Positions 55,246-64,000 of a stretch of DNA of 64,000 nt are shown here, in pieces (position 1 is the stretch's first letter; each line of letters opens with the position of its first letter). Below the pieces are notes generated by a model that saw only the letters and a program-made list of their open reading frames with translations, had not been told where the DNA came from and did no database searches. The translations under genes and the position numbers were made by a program. Source of the stretch: Bradyrhizobium sacchari (GTDB taxonomy: Bacteria > Pseudomonadota > Alphaproteobacteria > Rhizobiales > Xanthobacteraceae); the NCBI RefSeq assembly GCF_002068095.1, contig NZ_LWIG01000001.1, forward strand, positions 605,175 to 669,174. The letters run 5' to 3'.

Positions 55246-56247
55246 TTAAACCGTCAGCCCGCGCTGGCCGGCGAGCTCCTTCAGCGACACCAGCGGCCGC
55301 GCGCCGATGTGCTGGATCACTTCGGCCGCCGCGAGCGCGCCGAGCTCGCCGCATTGCTTGTACGCGAGGTTGCGCGCAAGGCCGTAGAGGAAGCCGGCGG
55401 CGAAGAGGTCGCCGGCGCCGGTGGTGTCGACGACCTTGTCGACCGGGAAGGCCGGGGCCGCGACGGCGTCTTCGGACGAGACCACCATGCAGCCCTTCTC
55501 GCTGCGGGTGACGACGCCGAGATTGACGTCGTTGCGCAGCTGCTTCAGCGCGGTGTCGAAATCCGAGGTCATGTAGAGCGAGTGCAGCTCGGACTCGTTG
55601 GCGAACACGATGTCGACGGTGCCGCCCCGCATCAACGAGAGAAACTCGTCGCGATAGCGATCGACGCAGAACGAATCCGACAGCGTCAGCGCCACCTTGC
55701 GCCTGGCGTCATGGGCGATCTTGGCCGCCTTGACGAAGGCGTCCTTGGCGTTCTTGGGATCCCAGAGATAGCCTTCGAGATAGACGATGCCGGCGGACGC
55801 GATCTCGGCCGGGTCGATATCGGCGGGCGACAGATCCTGCGCCGCGCCGAGATAGGTGTTCATGGTGCGCTCGCCGTCATCCGTGACCAGGATGTAGGAG
55901 CACCCGGTGGCGGGGCCGTCCTTGGCGGCGGGTGTGTTGAAGGCGACGCCGGCAGCGCGGATGTCGTGGACGTAGAGCTTGCCGATCTGGTCGTCCTTGA
56001 CCTTGCCGACATAGGCAGCGCGCGCCCCCAGGCTGCCGATGCCGACGATGGTGTTGGCGGCAGATCCCCCCGAAACTTCCGTCGCCGGGCCCATGTCCTT
56101 GTAAATGGCGGCGGCGCGCGCCTCGTCGATCAGGGACATGCTGCCCTTGGTCATCCCGTGCTTGGCCAAAAAGGCTTCGTCGGTCCTGACCAGCACGTCG
56201 AACAGCGCATTGCCGATCCCGAGAACGTCATATTTCACGTCAGCCAT
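55246..56247 (-). CDS. PfkB-family sugar kinase, adenosine kinase-like
   Basis: A 333-residue ribokinase-fold kinase. The N-terminal region has GIGNALFDVLV, VSGGSAANTIVGIGSLG near residue 58-75, and the C-terminal signature DTTGAGDLFAAGFLYG near 286 holds the catalytic Asp and anion hole. The sequence order and the ALFD and NT segments are those of the adenosine kinase branch, which recycles adenosine to AMP. AAGG precedes the ATG. It is divergent from murJ. Confidence 0.87.
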   Translation of the reverse strand: MADVKYDVLGIGNALFDVLVRTDEAFLAKHGMTKGSMSLIDEARAAAIYKDMGPATEVSGGSAANTIVGIGSLGARAAYVGKVKDDQIGKLYVHDIRAAGVAFNTPAAKDGPATGCSYILVTDDGERTMNTYLGAAQDLSPADIDPAEIASAGIVYLEGYLWDPKNAKDAFVKAAKIAHDARRKVALTLSDSFCVDRYRDEFLSLMRGGTVDIVFANESELHSLYMTSDFDTALKQLRNDVNLGVVTRSEKGCMVVSSEDAVAAPAFPVDKVVDTTGAGDLFAAGFLYGLARNLAYKQCGELGALAAAEVIQHIGARPLVSLKELAGQRGLTV

Positions 56248-56372
56248 TCACCTTGATCCTGTTTGGCGGATTGCGATCCCTGCGGAAATCCGCTTCCTGT
56301 CGGACTGGAATCTGGCTCGCGGCCTATCACGACCGGGCCTTCGCGGGCAAGCAACGGTATTATTAAAGGCCC

Positions 56373-57905
56373 ATGATCCGTTCCTTCCTGACAGTCTCGA
56401 CGGGAACACTGGCCTCGCGCCTGCTCGGCTTTGCGCGCGATTCCATGATTGCCGCTCTGCTGGGCACCGGCGCGGTGGCGGATGCCTTTCTGGCGGCATT
56501 CCAGCTCGTCAATGTGGTGCGGCGGCTGCTCAGCGAGGGGGCACTGAACGCGGCGCTGATCCCGGCCTGGCTGCGCGTCCGCGACCGCGATGGCGAGGAA
56601 GCCGCTTCCGCATTCGCAGGACGCGTGCTGGCGACGGTCAGCGCGGCCCTGATCGCGATCTCGGCCGTCGTTGCGCTGGTGATGCCGCTGATCATCACGA
56701 TCATCGCGCCCGGCTTTCTCGGCAGCAGCACGCTCGATCTCGCCGTCGCGAACGCGCGGCTGATGCTGCCCTATCTCGCCTTTGCCGGGCCCGTTACGGT
56801 GCTGATGGGGCTGCTCAATGCGCAAGCGCGCTTTGCGCTGACCGCCTTCTCGCCGCTGCTGTTCAACATCGCGCTGATCGCCGCGATTGCGGTGCTGCTC
56901 GTCGGACATCCCGACGCGACGTTCGCGGCGTGGATGCTGGCGGCGACCGTCGGCATCGCCGGCCTGCTGCAATTGTTGATGCTGCTGTCACAGCGCAGTG
57001 CGAATCTTGCGACACCGCTGCGGGTGAGCTTCGACAAGGAGATGCGCGGCTTCTTCGCGAAGGCCATTCCCGGCATGATCGCGAGCTCAGGCCCGCAATG
57101 GCTGATGGTCGCGGGCGCGATCATTGCGTCGGCGACGCCCTCTGCTGTCTCCTGGCTCTATTTCGCCAATCGCCTGATCGAGCTGCCGCTCGGCATCGTC
57201 GGCGTCGCCATGGGCACCGTGCTGGTGCCGGAGCTGACGCGGGCCGTCAGCAGCGGCGACCGCGAGGCGGTGGCGCACGCGGAATCGCGCGCGCTGGAGC
57301 TCGCGGCCGGGCTGGCGCTGCCGGCGACGCTCGGCCTGATCGTGCTGGCCGAGCCGATCGTGCGGCTGCTGTTCGAGCATGGCGCTTTCGGTGCGGGGGA
57401 CAGCATTGCGACCGCGCACGCGCTGATGTGGCTGGCGCTGGGCCTGCCGGCCCACGTGATGATCAAGGCGCTGTCGCCGGCGTTCTTCGCCCGCAGCGAC
57501 ACGATGGCGCCGCTGCTCGCGACGGCCAAAGGTTTTGTGGTCGCGGTCGCGCTCGCCGTGCTGCTCGGTCATGTCTTCGGCGCCAGCGGGATCGCGGCGA
57601 GCATCGCGGCCGGAGCCTGGAGCAGCGCGCTCTCGCTGCTCCGGAAGGGCACCAGCGAGTTCGGCTTCTCGGTGGACGCGGCCGCGCGAAAACGGCTGCC
57701 GCGGATCGTGCTCGCTGCGGCCGCCATGGGCGCCCTGCTCTGGCTGTCCGCGGATCTCGTGCCCGCCGGGGCGCATGGCCTGATCCGCTCCATCGTGCTG
57801 GGCGTGCAGATCGCGGCCGGGATCGCCGTCTATGGCCTGTTGCTGCAAACCCTCGGCGCCGCCTCCTGGCGCGAGGCGGCTGCCGCCTTGAAGCGGCCTG
57901 CCTAG
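56373..57905 (+). CDS. murJ: lipid II flippase MurJ
   Basis: A 510-residue polytopic protein with about fourteen transmembrane helices that moves lipid II across the inner membrane. It has the MurJ start MIRSFLTVSTGTLASRLLGFARDSMIAALLG, and AFLAAFQLVNVVRRLLSEGALNAALIPAW, with the family's Arg residues. It precedes trpS by about 90 bases, an arrangement also common in related genomes. Confidence 0.95.
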   Translation: MIRSFLTVSTGTLASRLLGFARDSMIAALLGTGAVADAFLAAFQLVNVVRRLLSEGALNAALIPAWLRVRDRDGEEAASAFAGRVLATVSAALIAISAVVALVMPLIITIIAPGFLGSSTLDLAVANARLMLPYLAFAGPVTVLMGLLNAQARFALTAFSPLLFNIALIAAIAVLLVGHPDATFAAWMLAATVGIAGLLQLLMLLSQRSANLATPLRVSFDKEMRGFFAKAIPGMIASSGPQWLMVAGAIIASATPSAVSWLYFANRLIELPLGIVGVAMGTVLVPELTRAVSSGDREAVAHAESRALELAAGLALPATLGLIVLAEPIVRLLFEHGAFGAGDSIATAHALMWLALGLPAHVMIKALSPAFFARSDTMAPLLATAKGFVVAVALAVLLGHVFGASGIAASIAAGAWSSALSLLRKGTSEFGFSVDAAARKRLPRIVLAAAAMGALLWLSADLVPAGAHGLIRSIVLGVQIAAGIAVYGLLLQTLGAASWREAAAALKRPA

Positions 57906-57994
57906 CCCGGCCCGGCGTGGGACAAGCGAATTACCCTTGACGGGGCAGCGCCGCTGTTGGAAACGACGGCCGAATACCTATGGGAAGGCTGACC

Positions 57995-59047
57995 ATGCCA
58001 TTCGTTGAACGGGTCTTTTCGGGCGTCCAGCCGACGGGCAATCTGCACCTCGGCAATTACCTCGGCGCCATCGTCAACTTCGTGAAGATGCAGGAAACCC
58101 ACAACTGCATCTATTGCGTCGTCGACATGCACGCGATCACGCAGGGCGTGGACGTCTGGGGTGGACCGGTCGAGCTCGCGCGCAACACCCGCGAGGTGAC
58201 AGCGGCGTTCATCGCGGCCGGTATCGATCCCAAAAAGCACATCGTGTTCAACCAGAGCCAGGTCTCCGGACACGCCGAGCTCGCCTGGATCTTCAACTGT
58301 GTCGCGCGCATGGGCTGGCTCGGCCGCATGACCCAGTTCAAGGAGAAGGCCGGCAAGGACCGCGAGAATGCCTCCGTCGGCCTGTTCGACTATCCCGTGC
58401 TGATGGCGGCCGACATTCTGCTGTACCGCGCCACCCACGTTCCCGTTGGCGAGGACCAGAAGCAGCATCTCGAGCTGTCGCGTGACATCGCGCAGAAGTT
58501 CAACAATGACTTCGGCGACTCCATCCGCAGCCAAGGCACCCCCGACGGCCTGTTCTTCCCGCTCCCGGAACCCTTGATCACGGGCCCGGCGACGCGCGTG
58601 ATGAGCCTGCGCGACGGCACCAAGAAGATGTCGAAGTCGGATGCCTCCGACAATTCGCGCATCAACCTGACCGACGACGCCGACACCATCGCGCAGAAGA
58701 TCCGCAAGGCGAAGACCGATCCGGAGCCGCTGCCGACTGAAGAGAAAGGCCTGGAAGCCCGCCCCGAGGCCGACAATCTCGTCGGCATCTTCGCCGCGCT
58801 CTCCGGCCGCTCCAAGGCCGACGTGCTCCGTGAATTCGGCGGCGGCCAGTTCTCCAGCTTCAAGAACGCGCTGGCGGAGCTGTGCGTGACAAAACTCGCC
58901 CCGATCGCCGGCGAGATGAAGCGCCTGGTCGCCGACCCCGGCCATATCGACTCGATCCTGAACGAGGGTTCCGACCGGGCCCGTGCCATCGCCGACGAGA
59001 CCATGAAGCTGTCGAAGGACATCGTCGGCTTCATCCGCCGGCGCTAA
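57995..59047 (+). CDS. trpS: tryptophanyl-tRNA synthetase
   Basis: A 350-residue class Ic synthetase that charges tRNA-Trp. The HIGH-type motif is [10 protein letters not shown] near residue 13, and KMSKS-type motif KKMSKSDA near 206. Start at ATG 57995 has GGGAAGG 8 bases upstream; the in-frame ATG at 57980 has none. Length is as usual. Confidence 0.95.
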   Translation: MPFVERVFSGVQPTGNLHLGNYLGAIVNFVKMQETHNCIYCVVDMHAITQGVDVWGGPVELARNTREVTAAFIAAGIDPKKHIVFNQSQVSGHAELAWIFNCVARMGWLGRMTQFKEKAGKDRENASVGLFDYPVLMAADILLYRATHVPVGEDQKQHLELSRDIAQKFNNDFGDSIRSQGTPDGLFFPLPEPLITGPATRVMSLRDGTKKMSKSDASDNSRINLTDDADTIAQKIRKAKTDPEPLPTEEKGLEARPEADNLVGIFAALSGRSKADVLREFGGGQFSSFKNALAELCVTKLAPIAGEMKRLVADPGHIDSILNEGSDRARAIADETMKLSKDIVGFIRRR

Positions 59048-59152
59048 GGCGCAATCGCGAGACCGGCTGGCGCCACGGCGCCGGCCGCTTCGCCCCTCCC
59101 AAACATTGCGGGAGTGTGGCAGCATGCCGGCCGTGCACATGCCGGGACATGC

Positions 59153-59647
59153 ATGACCAGCAAGCGACTTTGCTTCGAGCCGGGTCACAAGCCCAAATGC
59201 CTCGTCGTCGTCGACGACAGCGCCGAATGGGATCGCGCGGTCTATTACGCCAGCCGCTGGGCGATCCGGGCCGGCGGCGGCGTGGTGATGCTGCGCATCA
59301 TCGAGCCCGAGGAGCAGACGCAGGAGTGGCTCGGCGTCGCCGATATCATGCGCGCCGAGGCGCAGGAGGCGGCCGAGGCCGCGCTCGACCGCGCCGCCGG
59401 CAGAGCCAACGGCATCGCCGCGATCACGCCGGAACGGGTGATCCGCGAAGGGGCCGCGATGGAACAGCTGCTCGCCGTCATCGACGAGGACCCCGATATC
59501 GCCATGCTGGTGCTCGCCGCCAGTCCCGGCGCGGAGGGTCCTGGACCTCTGGTCGCGCTGCTCGCGCATGCGCTCGGCACGTTCCCGGTGCCGGTGACGA
59601 TCATTTCGGGCGCGCTGAGCGACCAGAGCGTGGATTCGCTGGTGTAG
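59153..59647 (+). CDS. universal stress protein (UspA family)
   Basis: A 164-residue protein with the Usp fold: KCLVVVDDSAEWDRAVYYASRWAIRAGGGVVMLRII, then a long helix AEAQEAAEAALDRA, ending VPVTIISGAL. The ATP-binding loop GxxGxxxG is poorly kept (LAASPGAEGPGPL), so nucleotide binding is uncertain. It lies 105 bases after trpS on the same strand. The start at 59153 has a weak ribosome-binding site. Confidence 0.8.
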   Translation: MTSKRLCFEPGHKPKCLVVVDDSAEWDRAVYYASRWAIRAGGGVVMLRIIEPEEQTQEWLGVADIMRAEAQEAAEAALDRAAGRANGIAAITPERVIREGAAMEQLLAVIDEDPDIAMLVLAASPGAEGPGPLVALLAHALGTFPVPVTIISGALSDQSVDSLV

Positions 59648-59660
59648 GCCGCTGTCTTCA

Positions 59661-59686
59661 CCTCGCCCCGCTTGCGGGGAGAGCGG
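59661..59686. repeat. short family-D-like hairpin
   Basis: CCTCGCCCCGCTTGCGGGGAGAGC-type inverted repeat (arms CCCCGC/GCGGGG) after the uspA stop; may terminate that message. Confidence 0.6.
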
Positions 59687-59816
59687 AACGAAGCCCCTAA
59701 CCTGCTGATATAATTGCAGAACGCCCCTCCGCCCCCTTGATCGTGCGTTCCCCGTCGCCATCTGCTAGGTGATAGAGCACGCGCCGGCCTTGAACCGGCG
59801 ACGTCTGGAGAAAACC

Positions 59817-60386
59817 ATGTTCATTCAAACCGAAGCCACCCCCAATCCCGCCACGCTGAAGTTCATTCCCGGCCGGGTCGTCGTCGACGGCAGCCCGATG
59901 GAATTTGCGAGCCGCGAATCGGCCGCGCGTTCGCCGCTGGCCGAAAAGCTGTTCGACGTGCCCGGCGTCACCGGCGTGTTCTACGGATCGGATTTCATCA
60001 CCGTGACGAAAGCGAGCGGTGAATGGCAGCAGCTCAAGCCCGCGATTCTCGGCGCAATCATGGAGCACTACATGTCCGGCGCGCCGCTGCTCGCCGGCGG
60101 CGAAGCGCAGGGCGATGTCGATCTCGACGACGAGGACGAGTTCTTCGACGAGGCCGATGCCGAGACGGTCGACATGATCAAGGACCTGATCGAGACCCGC
60201 GTGCGGCCGGCGGTCGCCAATGACGGCGGCGACATCACCTTCCGCGGCTTCAAGGATGGCATCGTCTATCTCAACATGAAGGGCGCCTGCTCGGGCTGCC
60301 CGTCATCAACCGCAACGCTCCAGCACGGTATCCAGAACCTGCTCAAGCACTTCGTGCCCGATGTGGTCGAAGTCCGGCCGATGTGA
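59817..60386 (+). CDS. NifU-like Fe-S scaffold protein (Nfu)
   Basis: A 189-residue protein with an N-terminal Nfu domain (MFIQTEATPNPATLKFIPG) and a C-terminal NifU-type domain (RVRPAVANDGGDITF preceded by IKDLIETRVRP) holding GACSGCPSST, the CxxC that binds a 4Fe-4S cluster. It delivers clusters to apo-proteins. CTGGAG precedes the ATG. It is of the same two-domain type as mitochondrial NFU1. Confidence 0.93.
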   Translation: MFIQTEATPNPATLKFIPGRVVVDGSPMEFASRESAARSPLAEKLFDVPGVTGVFYGSDFITVTKASGEWQQLKPAILGAIMEHYMSGAPLLAGGEAQGDVDLDDEDEFFDEADAETVDMIKDLIETRVRPAVANDGGDITFRGFKDGIVYLNMKGACSGCPSSTATLQHGIQNLLKHFVPDVVEVRPM

Positions 60387-60396
60387 CGACGAAGTC

Positions 60397-60498
60397 GTCA
60401 TCCCGGGGCGGTCCGCAGGACCGAGCTCCGGCGCGCGGTTGCGCGCCTGAGAATCTCGAGATTCCGGGTCTGGTGCTAACGCACCATCCCGGAATGAC
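60397..60498. repeat. dispersed palindromic repeat, family B
   Basis: Starts GTCATCCCGGGGCG and ends CATCCCGGAATGAC, with GCGCGCGGTTGCGCGC and AATCTCGAGATT hairpins inside. Confidence 0.8.
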
Positions 60499-60608
60499 GG
60501 TTGTGGTAGGGTGGCATTTGGGGGCCTGCAAATCGTGCGTGATGAATGGCGGATAGGCGCTCGGTTCGCTAGACTGCTCTGCATTCGCCACCCGCCAGCC
60601 GCTGTTTC

Positions 60609-61301
60609 ATGCTGATCCTTGCCATCGATACTGCACTCGAAGCGTGCGCGGCGGCCGTGCTCGACACCGACGCCGGCGAGCTGCTTGCGCAGGAGCAGCA
60701 GCTCATGAAGCGCGGCCACGCCGAGGCCTTGATGCCGATGGTCGCGCGCGTGATGCGATCGGCCAATCTCGCCTTCACCTCGCTCGACCGCATCGCCGTC
60801 ACCGTCGGCCCCGGCAGTTTCACCGGCCTGCGTGTCGGCATCTCGGCGGCGCGCGGCCTCGCGCTTGCGGCGAAACGGCCGGCCGTCGGGCTGACGACGC
60901 TGTCAGCCTATGCCGCCACCGTCGTCGCCCAGAGCAAATCAGCACCGGTGATTTCCGCGATCGATGCGCGGCACGATCACGTCTATTTCCAGATCGTCGC
61001 TGGCGACGGCAGTCAGCTGGTGCGGCCGGGCATCGCGCCCATCAATGATGCGATCGCGGCCTCGCAATTCGGCGCGCCGCATCTCGTCGGCAATGCCGCG
61101 AATATTCTCGCCGATCGCTGGCCGAAGGATATGCCGCAGCCGATCGCGGTCGACGCGCAGCCCGCGCCCGACATCGGCTGGGTCGCATGGCTCGGCGCAG
61201 CCGCCGACCCCGAGACCAATCCGGCGCGGCCGTTCTATCTGAAGGCGCCCGACGCAAAGCCGGCCGCAACTCCGCCGTTCGCACAAGCCGCAAGCTCATG
61301 A
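60609..61301 (+). CDS. tsaB: tRNA threonylcarbamoyladenosine biosynthesis protein TsaB
   Basis: A 230-residue member of the ASKHA fold: LAIDTALEACAAAVL at the N-terminus and TVGPGSFTGLRVGISAARGLA near residue 67. TsaB partners TsaD and TsaE in making t6A37 of ANN-decoding tRNAs. It overlaps rimI by four bases (ATGA), so the two are translationally coupled. Confidence 0.95.
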   Translation: MLILAIDTALEACAAAVLDTDAGELLAQEQQLMKRGHAEALMPMVARVMRSANLAFTSLDRIAVTVGPGSFTGLRVGISAARGLALAAKRPAVGLTTLSAYAATVVAQSKSAPVISAIDARHDHVYFQIVAGDGSQLVRPGIAPINDAIAASQFGAPHLVGNAANILADRWPKDMPQPIAVDAQPAPDIGWVAWLGAAADPETNPARPFYLKAPDAKPAATPPFAQAASS

Positions 61302-61783
61302 TGGGATGGCTGTTGGAATGGTGGCGCGGCGGCACGGCCGCCGTCGAGCCGGTTTCCCTGCGCGATGCCGCACGGCTGGCTGAGCTTCATGGCGCCTCCT
61401 TCGCGCATGGCTGGGGCGAAGCGGAGTTCGAGAGCATGATCAGCGAGCGCAACACGCTCGTGCATCGCTTGCGCCTCGGCCGCAAGATCATCGGCTTTGC
61501 CGTCTCGCGGATCGGCGCGGACGAGGCGGAGATCCTTTCGGTCGCGGTCGACCAGGCCCATCGTGGCCGCGGCCTGTCCCGCGCGCTGCTGATGACCCAT
61601 CTCGGCCATCTCGCGGGCCGCGGCGTGCGCACGATATTTCTTGAAGTTGAGGAAAATAACCAGCCGGCGCGGCGGCTCTACGACCGGGCCGGATTCATAG
61701 TGGTCGGACGCCGCGAACGCTACTATAAGCAGCCGAACGGGGAACAATTGAACGCCCTTCTGATGCGACGTGACTTGTCGTAA
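61298..61783 (+). CDS. rimI: ribosomal-protein-alanine N-acetyltransferase RimI
   Basis: A 161-residue GNAT protein: the acetyl-CoA loop is AHRGRGLSRALL near residue 88-99, and VEENNQPARRLYDRAGF near 115-131 is the RimI hallmark. E. coli RimI acetylates the N-terminus of S18. The position after tsaB is standard. It starts at ATG 61298 within the tsaB stop. Confidence 0.92.
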   Translation: MMGWLLEWWRGGTAAVEPVSLRDAARLAELHGASFAHGWGEAEFESMISERNTLVHRLRLGRKIIGFAVSRIGADEAEILSVAVDQAHRGRGLSRALLMTHLGHLAGRGVRTIFLEVEENNQPARRLYDRAGFIVVGRRERYYKQPNGEQLNALLMRRDLS

Positions 61784-61820
61784 CATCGATGGCAATAAGC
61801 GCCCCGTCAGGCAGACAATC

Positions 61821-62276
61821 ATGACCGCACTGAAACCCTCTTCTGCATCCAAGGCGACCGGCATCGAGGCGCGCTGTGCCGCCACCGGCATGCGCATGAC
61901 CGAGCAGCGCCGCGTCATCGCCCGGGTGCTCGCGGAGGCGGTCGATCATCCCGATGTCGAGGAATTGTACCGGCGCTGCGTTGCCGTCGACGACAAGATC
62001 TCGATCTCGACCGTGTATCGCACCGTCAAGTTGTTCGAGGATGCCGGTATCATCGAACGCCATGATTTTCGCGAAGGCCGCGCGCGCTACGAGACGATGC
62101 GCGACAGCCACCACGACCACCTCATCAATCTGCGCGACGGCAAGGTGATCGAGTTCACCTCCGAAGAGATCGAGAAACTGCAGGCGGAGATCGCCCGCAA
62201 GCTCGGCTACAAGCTGGTCGATCATCGGCTCGAGCTCTATTGCGTCCCGCTCGACGACGACAAGCCGACGTCTTGA
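61821..62276 (+). CDS. fur: Fur-family metal-responsive regulator
   Basis: A 151-residue Fur protein. The winged-helix part is RMTEQRRVIARVLAEAVDHPDVEELYRRC and SISTVYRTVKLFEDAGII. Metal sites show as HHDHLI and HRLELYC. The C-terminal cysteine pair that makes a structural zinc site in E. coli Fur is missing, and this matches the rhizobial Fur/Mur group, which often responds to manganese as well as iron. It sits 37 bases after rimI in the tsaB-miaB block. Confidence 0.92.
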   Translation: MTALKPSSASKATGIEARCAATGMRMTEQRRVIARVLAEAVDHPDVEELYRRCVAVDDKISISTVYRTVKLFEDAGIIERHDFREGRARYETMRDSHHDHLINLRDGKVIEFTSEEIEKLQAEIARKLGYKLVDHRLELYCVPLDDDKPTS

Positions 62277-62281
62277 GTTTC

Positions 62282-62962
62282 GTGCCCATCGATCTCATCA
62301 TCTTCGATTGCGACGGCGTGCTCGTGGACAGCGAGGTCATCTCCTGTCGCGCGCATGCGGATGTGCTGACGCGGCACGGCTATCCGATCACATCGGAGCA
62401 GGTGCTGGTCCGCTTTCTCGGCGTATCGGAGAAAGATGCGCGGCGGATGGTCGAGCAGGAAATCGGCCGCAGCCTGCCCGACGACCTGGAGAGCCAAGTC
62501 AATGCGGCCACGCTGCAATTCTACGCCAGCGATCTGCAGCCGATCACCCATGTCGCCGCCGCGATCGCCGCGATCGATCTGCCGAGATGCGTGGCATCGA
62601 GCGGCACGCCGGACAAGATTCATCATGGCCTGACCTGCGCCGGGCTCCACGACCTGCTCGCACCGCACATCTTTTCGGCGAGCCAGGTCGCGCGCGGCAA
62701 GCCCGCGCCCGACCTCTTCCTGTTCGCCGCCGCGCAGATGAAGGTCGCGCCGGAACGATGTCTCGTGATCGAGGACAGCGTCCCCGGGGTGACCGGCGCG
62801 CACGCCGCCGGCATGACCGTGCTGGGCTTTCACGGCGGCAGTCACTGCCCCCCGGGGCATGCCGAACGGCTGCGGGCTGCCGGCGCCGGACTGACCTTCG
62901 ACGACATGCGGCAATTGCCTGAACTGGTCCGGCGGATCGGGGCTGACGCTCTGGCAGGCTAG
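62282..62962 (+). CDS. HAD-superfamily phosphatase (beta-phosphoglucomutase-like)
   Basis: A 226-residue HAD hydrolase. Motif I is IIFDCDGVLVDSE with the nucleophilic Asp, motif II is in CVASSGTPDKI, and motif III/IV are in KPAPDLFLFAA and VIEDSVPGVTGAHAAGM. The cap domain is the C1 type. The GTG at 62282 is 5 bases after the fur stop; a TTG at 62273 overlapping that stop is also possible. The substrate is a small phosphorylated metabolite. Confidence 0.85.
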   Translation: MPIDLIIFDCDGVLVDSEVISCRAHADVLTRHGYPITSEQVLVRFLGVSEKDARRMVEQEIGRSLPDDLESQVNAATLQFYASDLQPITHVAAAIAAIDLPRCVASSGTPDKIHHGLTCAGLHDLLAPHIFSASQVARGKPAPDLFLFAAAQMKVAPERCLVIEDSVPGVTGAHAAGMTVLGFHGGSHCPPGHAERLRAAGAGLTFDDMRQLPELVRRIGADALAG

Positions 62963-62971
62963 CCTCTGGCC

Positions 62972-63086
62972 GTCATTCCGGGGCGATGCGCCAGGACCGC
63001 GAAGCGCAGCCCGGAACATCGAACCCGGAATCTCGCGCCAAAACCTCTGGATTCCGGGCTCGCGCTAGCACGCGCCCCGGAATGAC
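62972..63086. repeat. dispersed palindromic repeat, family B
   Basis: Starts GTCATTCCGGGGCGATGCG and ends CGCCCCGGAATGAC, with a GAACCCGGAATC/GATTCCGGG pair inside. It lies between the HAD gene and miaB. Confidence 0.85.
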
Positions 63087-63168
63087 GGCCGAAAATGCCC
63101 CCATTCGCTGGATTTTCGCCACTGCAGCCTATATCTGAGGGCCGTCCTCCACCGCCATTTCGGGTTCC

Positions 63169-64000
63169 ATGACGCCGCCGCGCAAGCTGCACATCAAATC
63201 ATATGGCTGCCAGATGAACGTCTACGATGCCCAGCGCATGGTGGACACGCTGGCTCCGGAAGGATTCGTGGAGACGGCGAGCGCCGAGGACGCCGACCTC
63301 GTCATCCTCAACACCTGCCATATCCGCGAGAAGGCCTCCGAGAAGGTCTATTCCGAGCTCGGCCGGCTGCGCGTCGCCAAGGACGAGGCCGCGCGCGGGG
63401 GCCGCGCGATGCAGATCGCGGTCGCCGGCTGCGTGGCGCAGGCCGAGGGCGAGGAGATCGTGCGCCGGGCGCCGGTCGTCGACGTCGTGGTGGGACCGCA
63501 GAGCTACCATCATCTGCCGGAGCTCTTGAAGCGCGCCGGCAACGAAGGCCGCGCGATCGAGACCGAATTCCCGGCCGAAGACAAGTTCGGCTTCCTGGCC
63601 CAGCCGAAGCCCGCCGCGATCCGCGCGCGCGGCATTTCCGCCTTCGTCACCGTGCAGGAAGGCTGCGACAAGTTCTGCACCTTCTGCGTCGTGCCGTACA
63701 CACGAGGCTCGGAAGTCTCCCGCCCCGTGGCAAAGATCGTCGATGATGTGAAGCGGCTCGCCGACAACGGCGTGCGCGAGCTGACCCTGATCGGGCAGAA
63801 CGTCAACGCCTATCACGGCGAGGGGCCTGACGGAAAAACCTGGCCGCTCGGCCGGTTGCTCGAACACCTTGCGGCAATTCCGGGGATCGCGCGGCTGCGC
63901 TATTCGACCAGCCATCCCCGCGATGTCGATGACAGTTTGATTGCGGCCCATCGCGATCTCGAAGCCCTGATGCCGTTCGTCCACCTGCCGGTGCAGTCGG
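63169..64000 (+). CDS. miaB: tRNA-2-methylthio-N6-dimethylallyladenosine synthase, 3' end outside window
   Basis: The first 277 codons of a radical-SAM methylthiotransferase. The ATG at 63169 begins [15 protein letters not shown], with the UPF0004 domain cysteines in [14 protein letters not shown] and [10 protein letters not shown]. The radical-SAM cluster motif [17 protein letters not shown] is near residue 163. It adds a methylthio group to i6A37 of tRNA. The frame is open to the last base, so the TRAM domain lies outside. Confidence 0.95.
   Translation, partial: MTPPRKLHIKSYGCQMNVYDAQRMVDTLAPEGFVETASAEDADLVILNTCHIREKASEKVYSELGRLRVAKDEAARGGRAMQIAVAGCVAQAEGEEIVRRAPVVDVVVGPQSYHHLPELLKRAGNEGRAIETEFPAEDKFGFLAQPKPAAIRARGISAFVTVQEGCDKFCTFCVVPYTRGSEVSRPVAKIVDDVKRLADNGVRELTLIGQNVNAYHGEGPDGKTWPLGRLLEHLAAIPGIARLRYSTSHPRDVDDSLIAAHRDLEALMPFVHLPVQS

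Noticed and set aside
57902..59761. 619-codon minus-strand frame across trpS and uspA
   Set aside because: Antisense shadow of trpS and neighbouring genes, with no motif.

Overview
The window looks like part of the chromosome of a Bradyrhizobium-type alphaproteobacterium (Bradyrhizobium/Rhodopseudomonas group). The evidence is the high G+C coding bias, a DUF3551 secreted protein, the order tsaB-rimI-fur-HAD-miaB, the dnaA-dnaN-recF-gyrB block, and intergenic spaces filled with short palindromic repeats. There are no insertion sequences, phage genes, CRISPR arrays or rRNA operons. One tRNA (Arg, CCG) is present. The first gene (GGDEF/EAL) and the last (miaB) are cut by the window edges.

Layout. 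0-8 kb: c-di-GMP enzyme, tRNA-Arg, dinB, a divergent Tag-like glycosylase, metallophosphoesterase, cyclic-nucleotide-binding protein, GNAT. 7.7-9.6 kb: an apparent operon of membrane protein, winged-helix regulator and a cis-prenyltransferase (UppS) paralogue, with matching 17-bp palindromes at its promoter and at the uppS start codon. 9.7-22.4 kb: HtrA-like protease, an ArsR/SRPBCC/DUF899 operon with a probable leaderless promoter, DUF3551, Bug-type binding protein, acyl-CoA synthetase, HD-GYP protein, hydrolases, a polysaccharide export lipoprotein and msrA. 22.5-36.2 kb: rpsT, a 1.2-kb non-coding dnaA leader rich in GANTC sites, dnaA, dnaN, a DUF559 nuclease flanked by repeats, recF, three tandem secreted paralogues, gyrB.

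36-48 kb: LURP-one/scramblase-like protein, a MurA homologue with Asp in place of the catalytic Cys, MATE pump with DUF2867 and a DsbA-like isomerase, SMI1/KNR4 protein, FUSC transporter, PrpD family, GNAT, pirin, purC. 48-57 kb: SulP-STAS-cNMP fusion, succinate-semialdehyde dehydrogenase, serine hydrolase, PfkB kinase. 56-64 kb: murJ, trpS, UspA, Nfu, then tsaB, rimI, fur, HAD phosphatase and miaB, all on the plus strand.

Most genes are housekeeping or ordinary accessory genes. The parts that stand out are the regulated UppS-paralogue operon, the secreted paralogue array between recF and gyrB with a shared upstream CGAC-N3-GTCG element, the Cys-to-Asp MurA, and the GANTC-dense dnaA leader. 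All domain and function calls come from reading the sequence; no database search was run.
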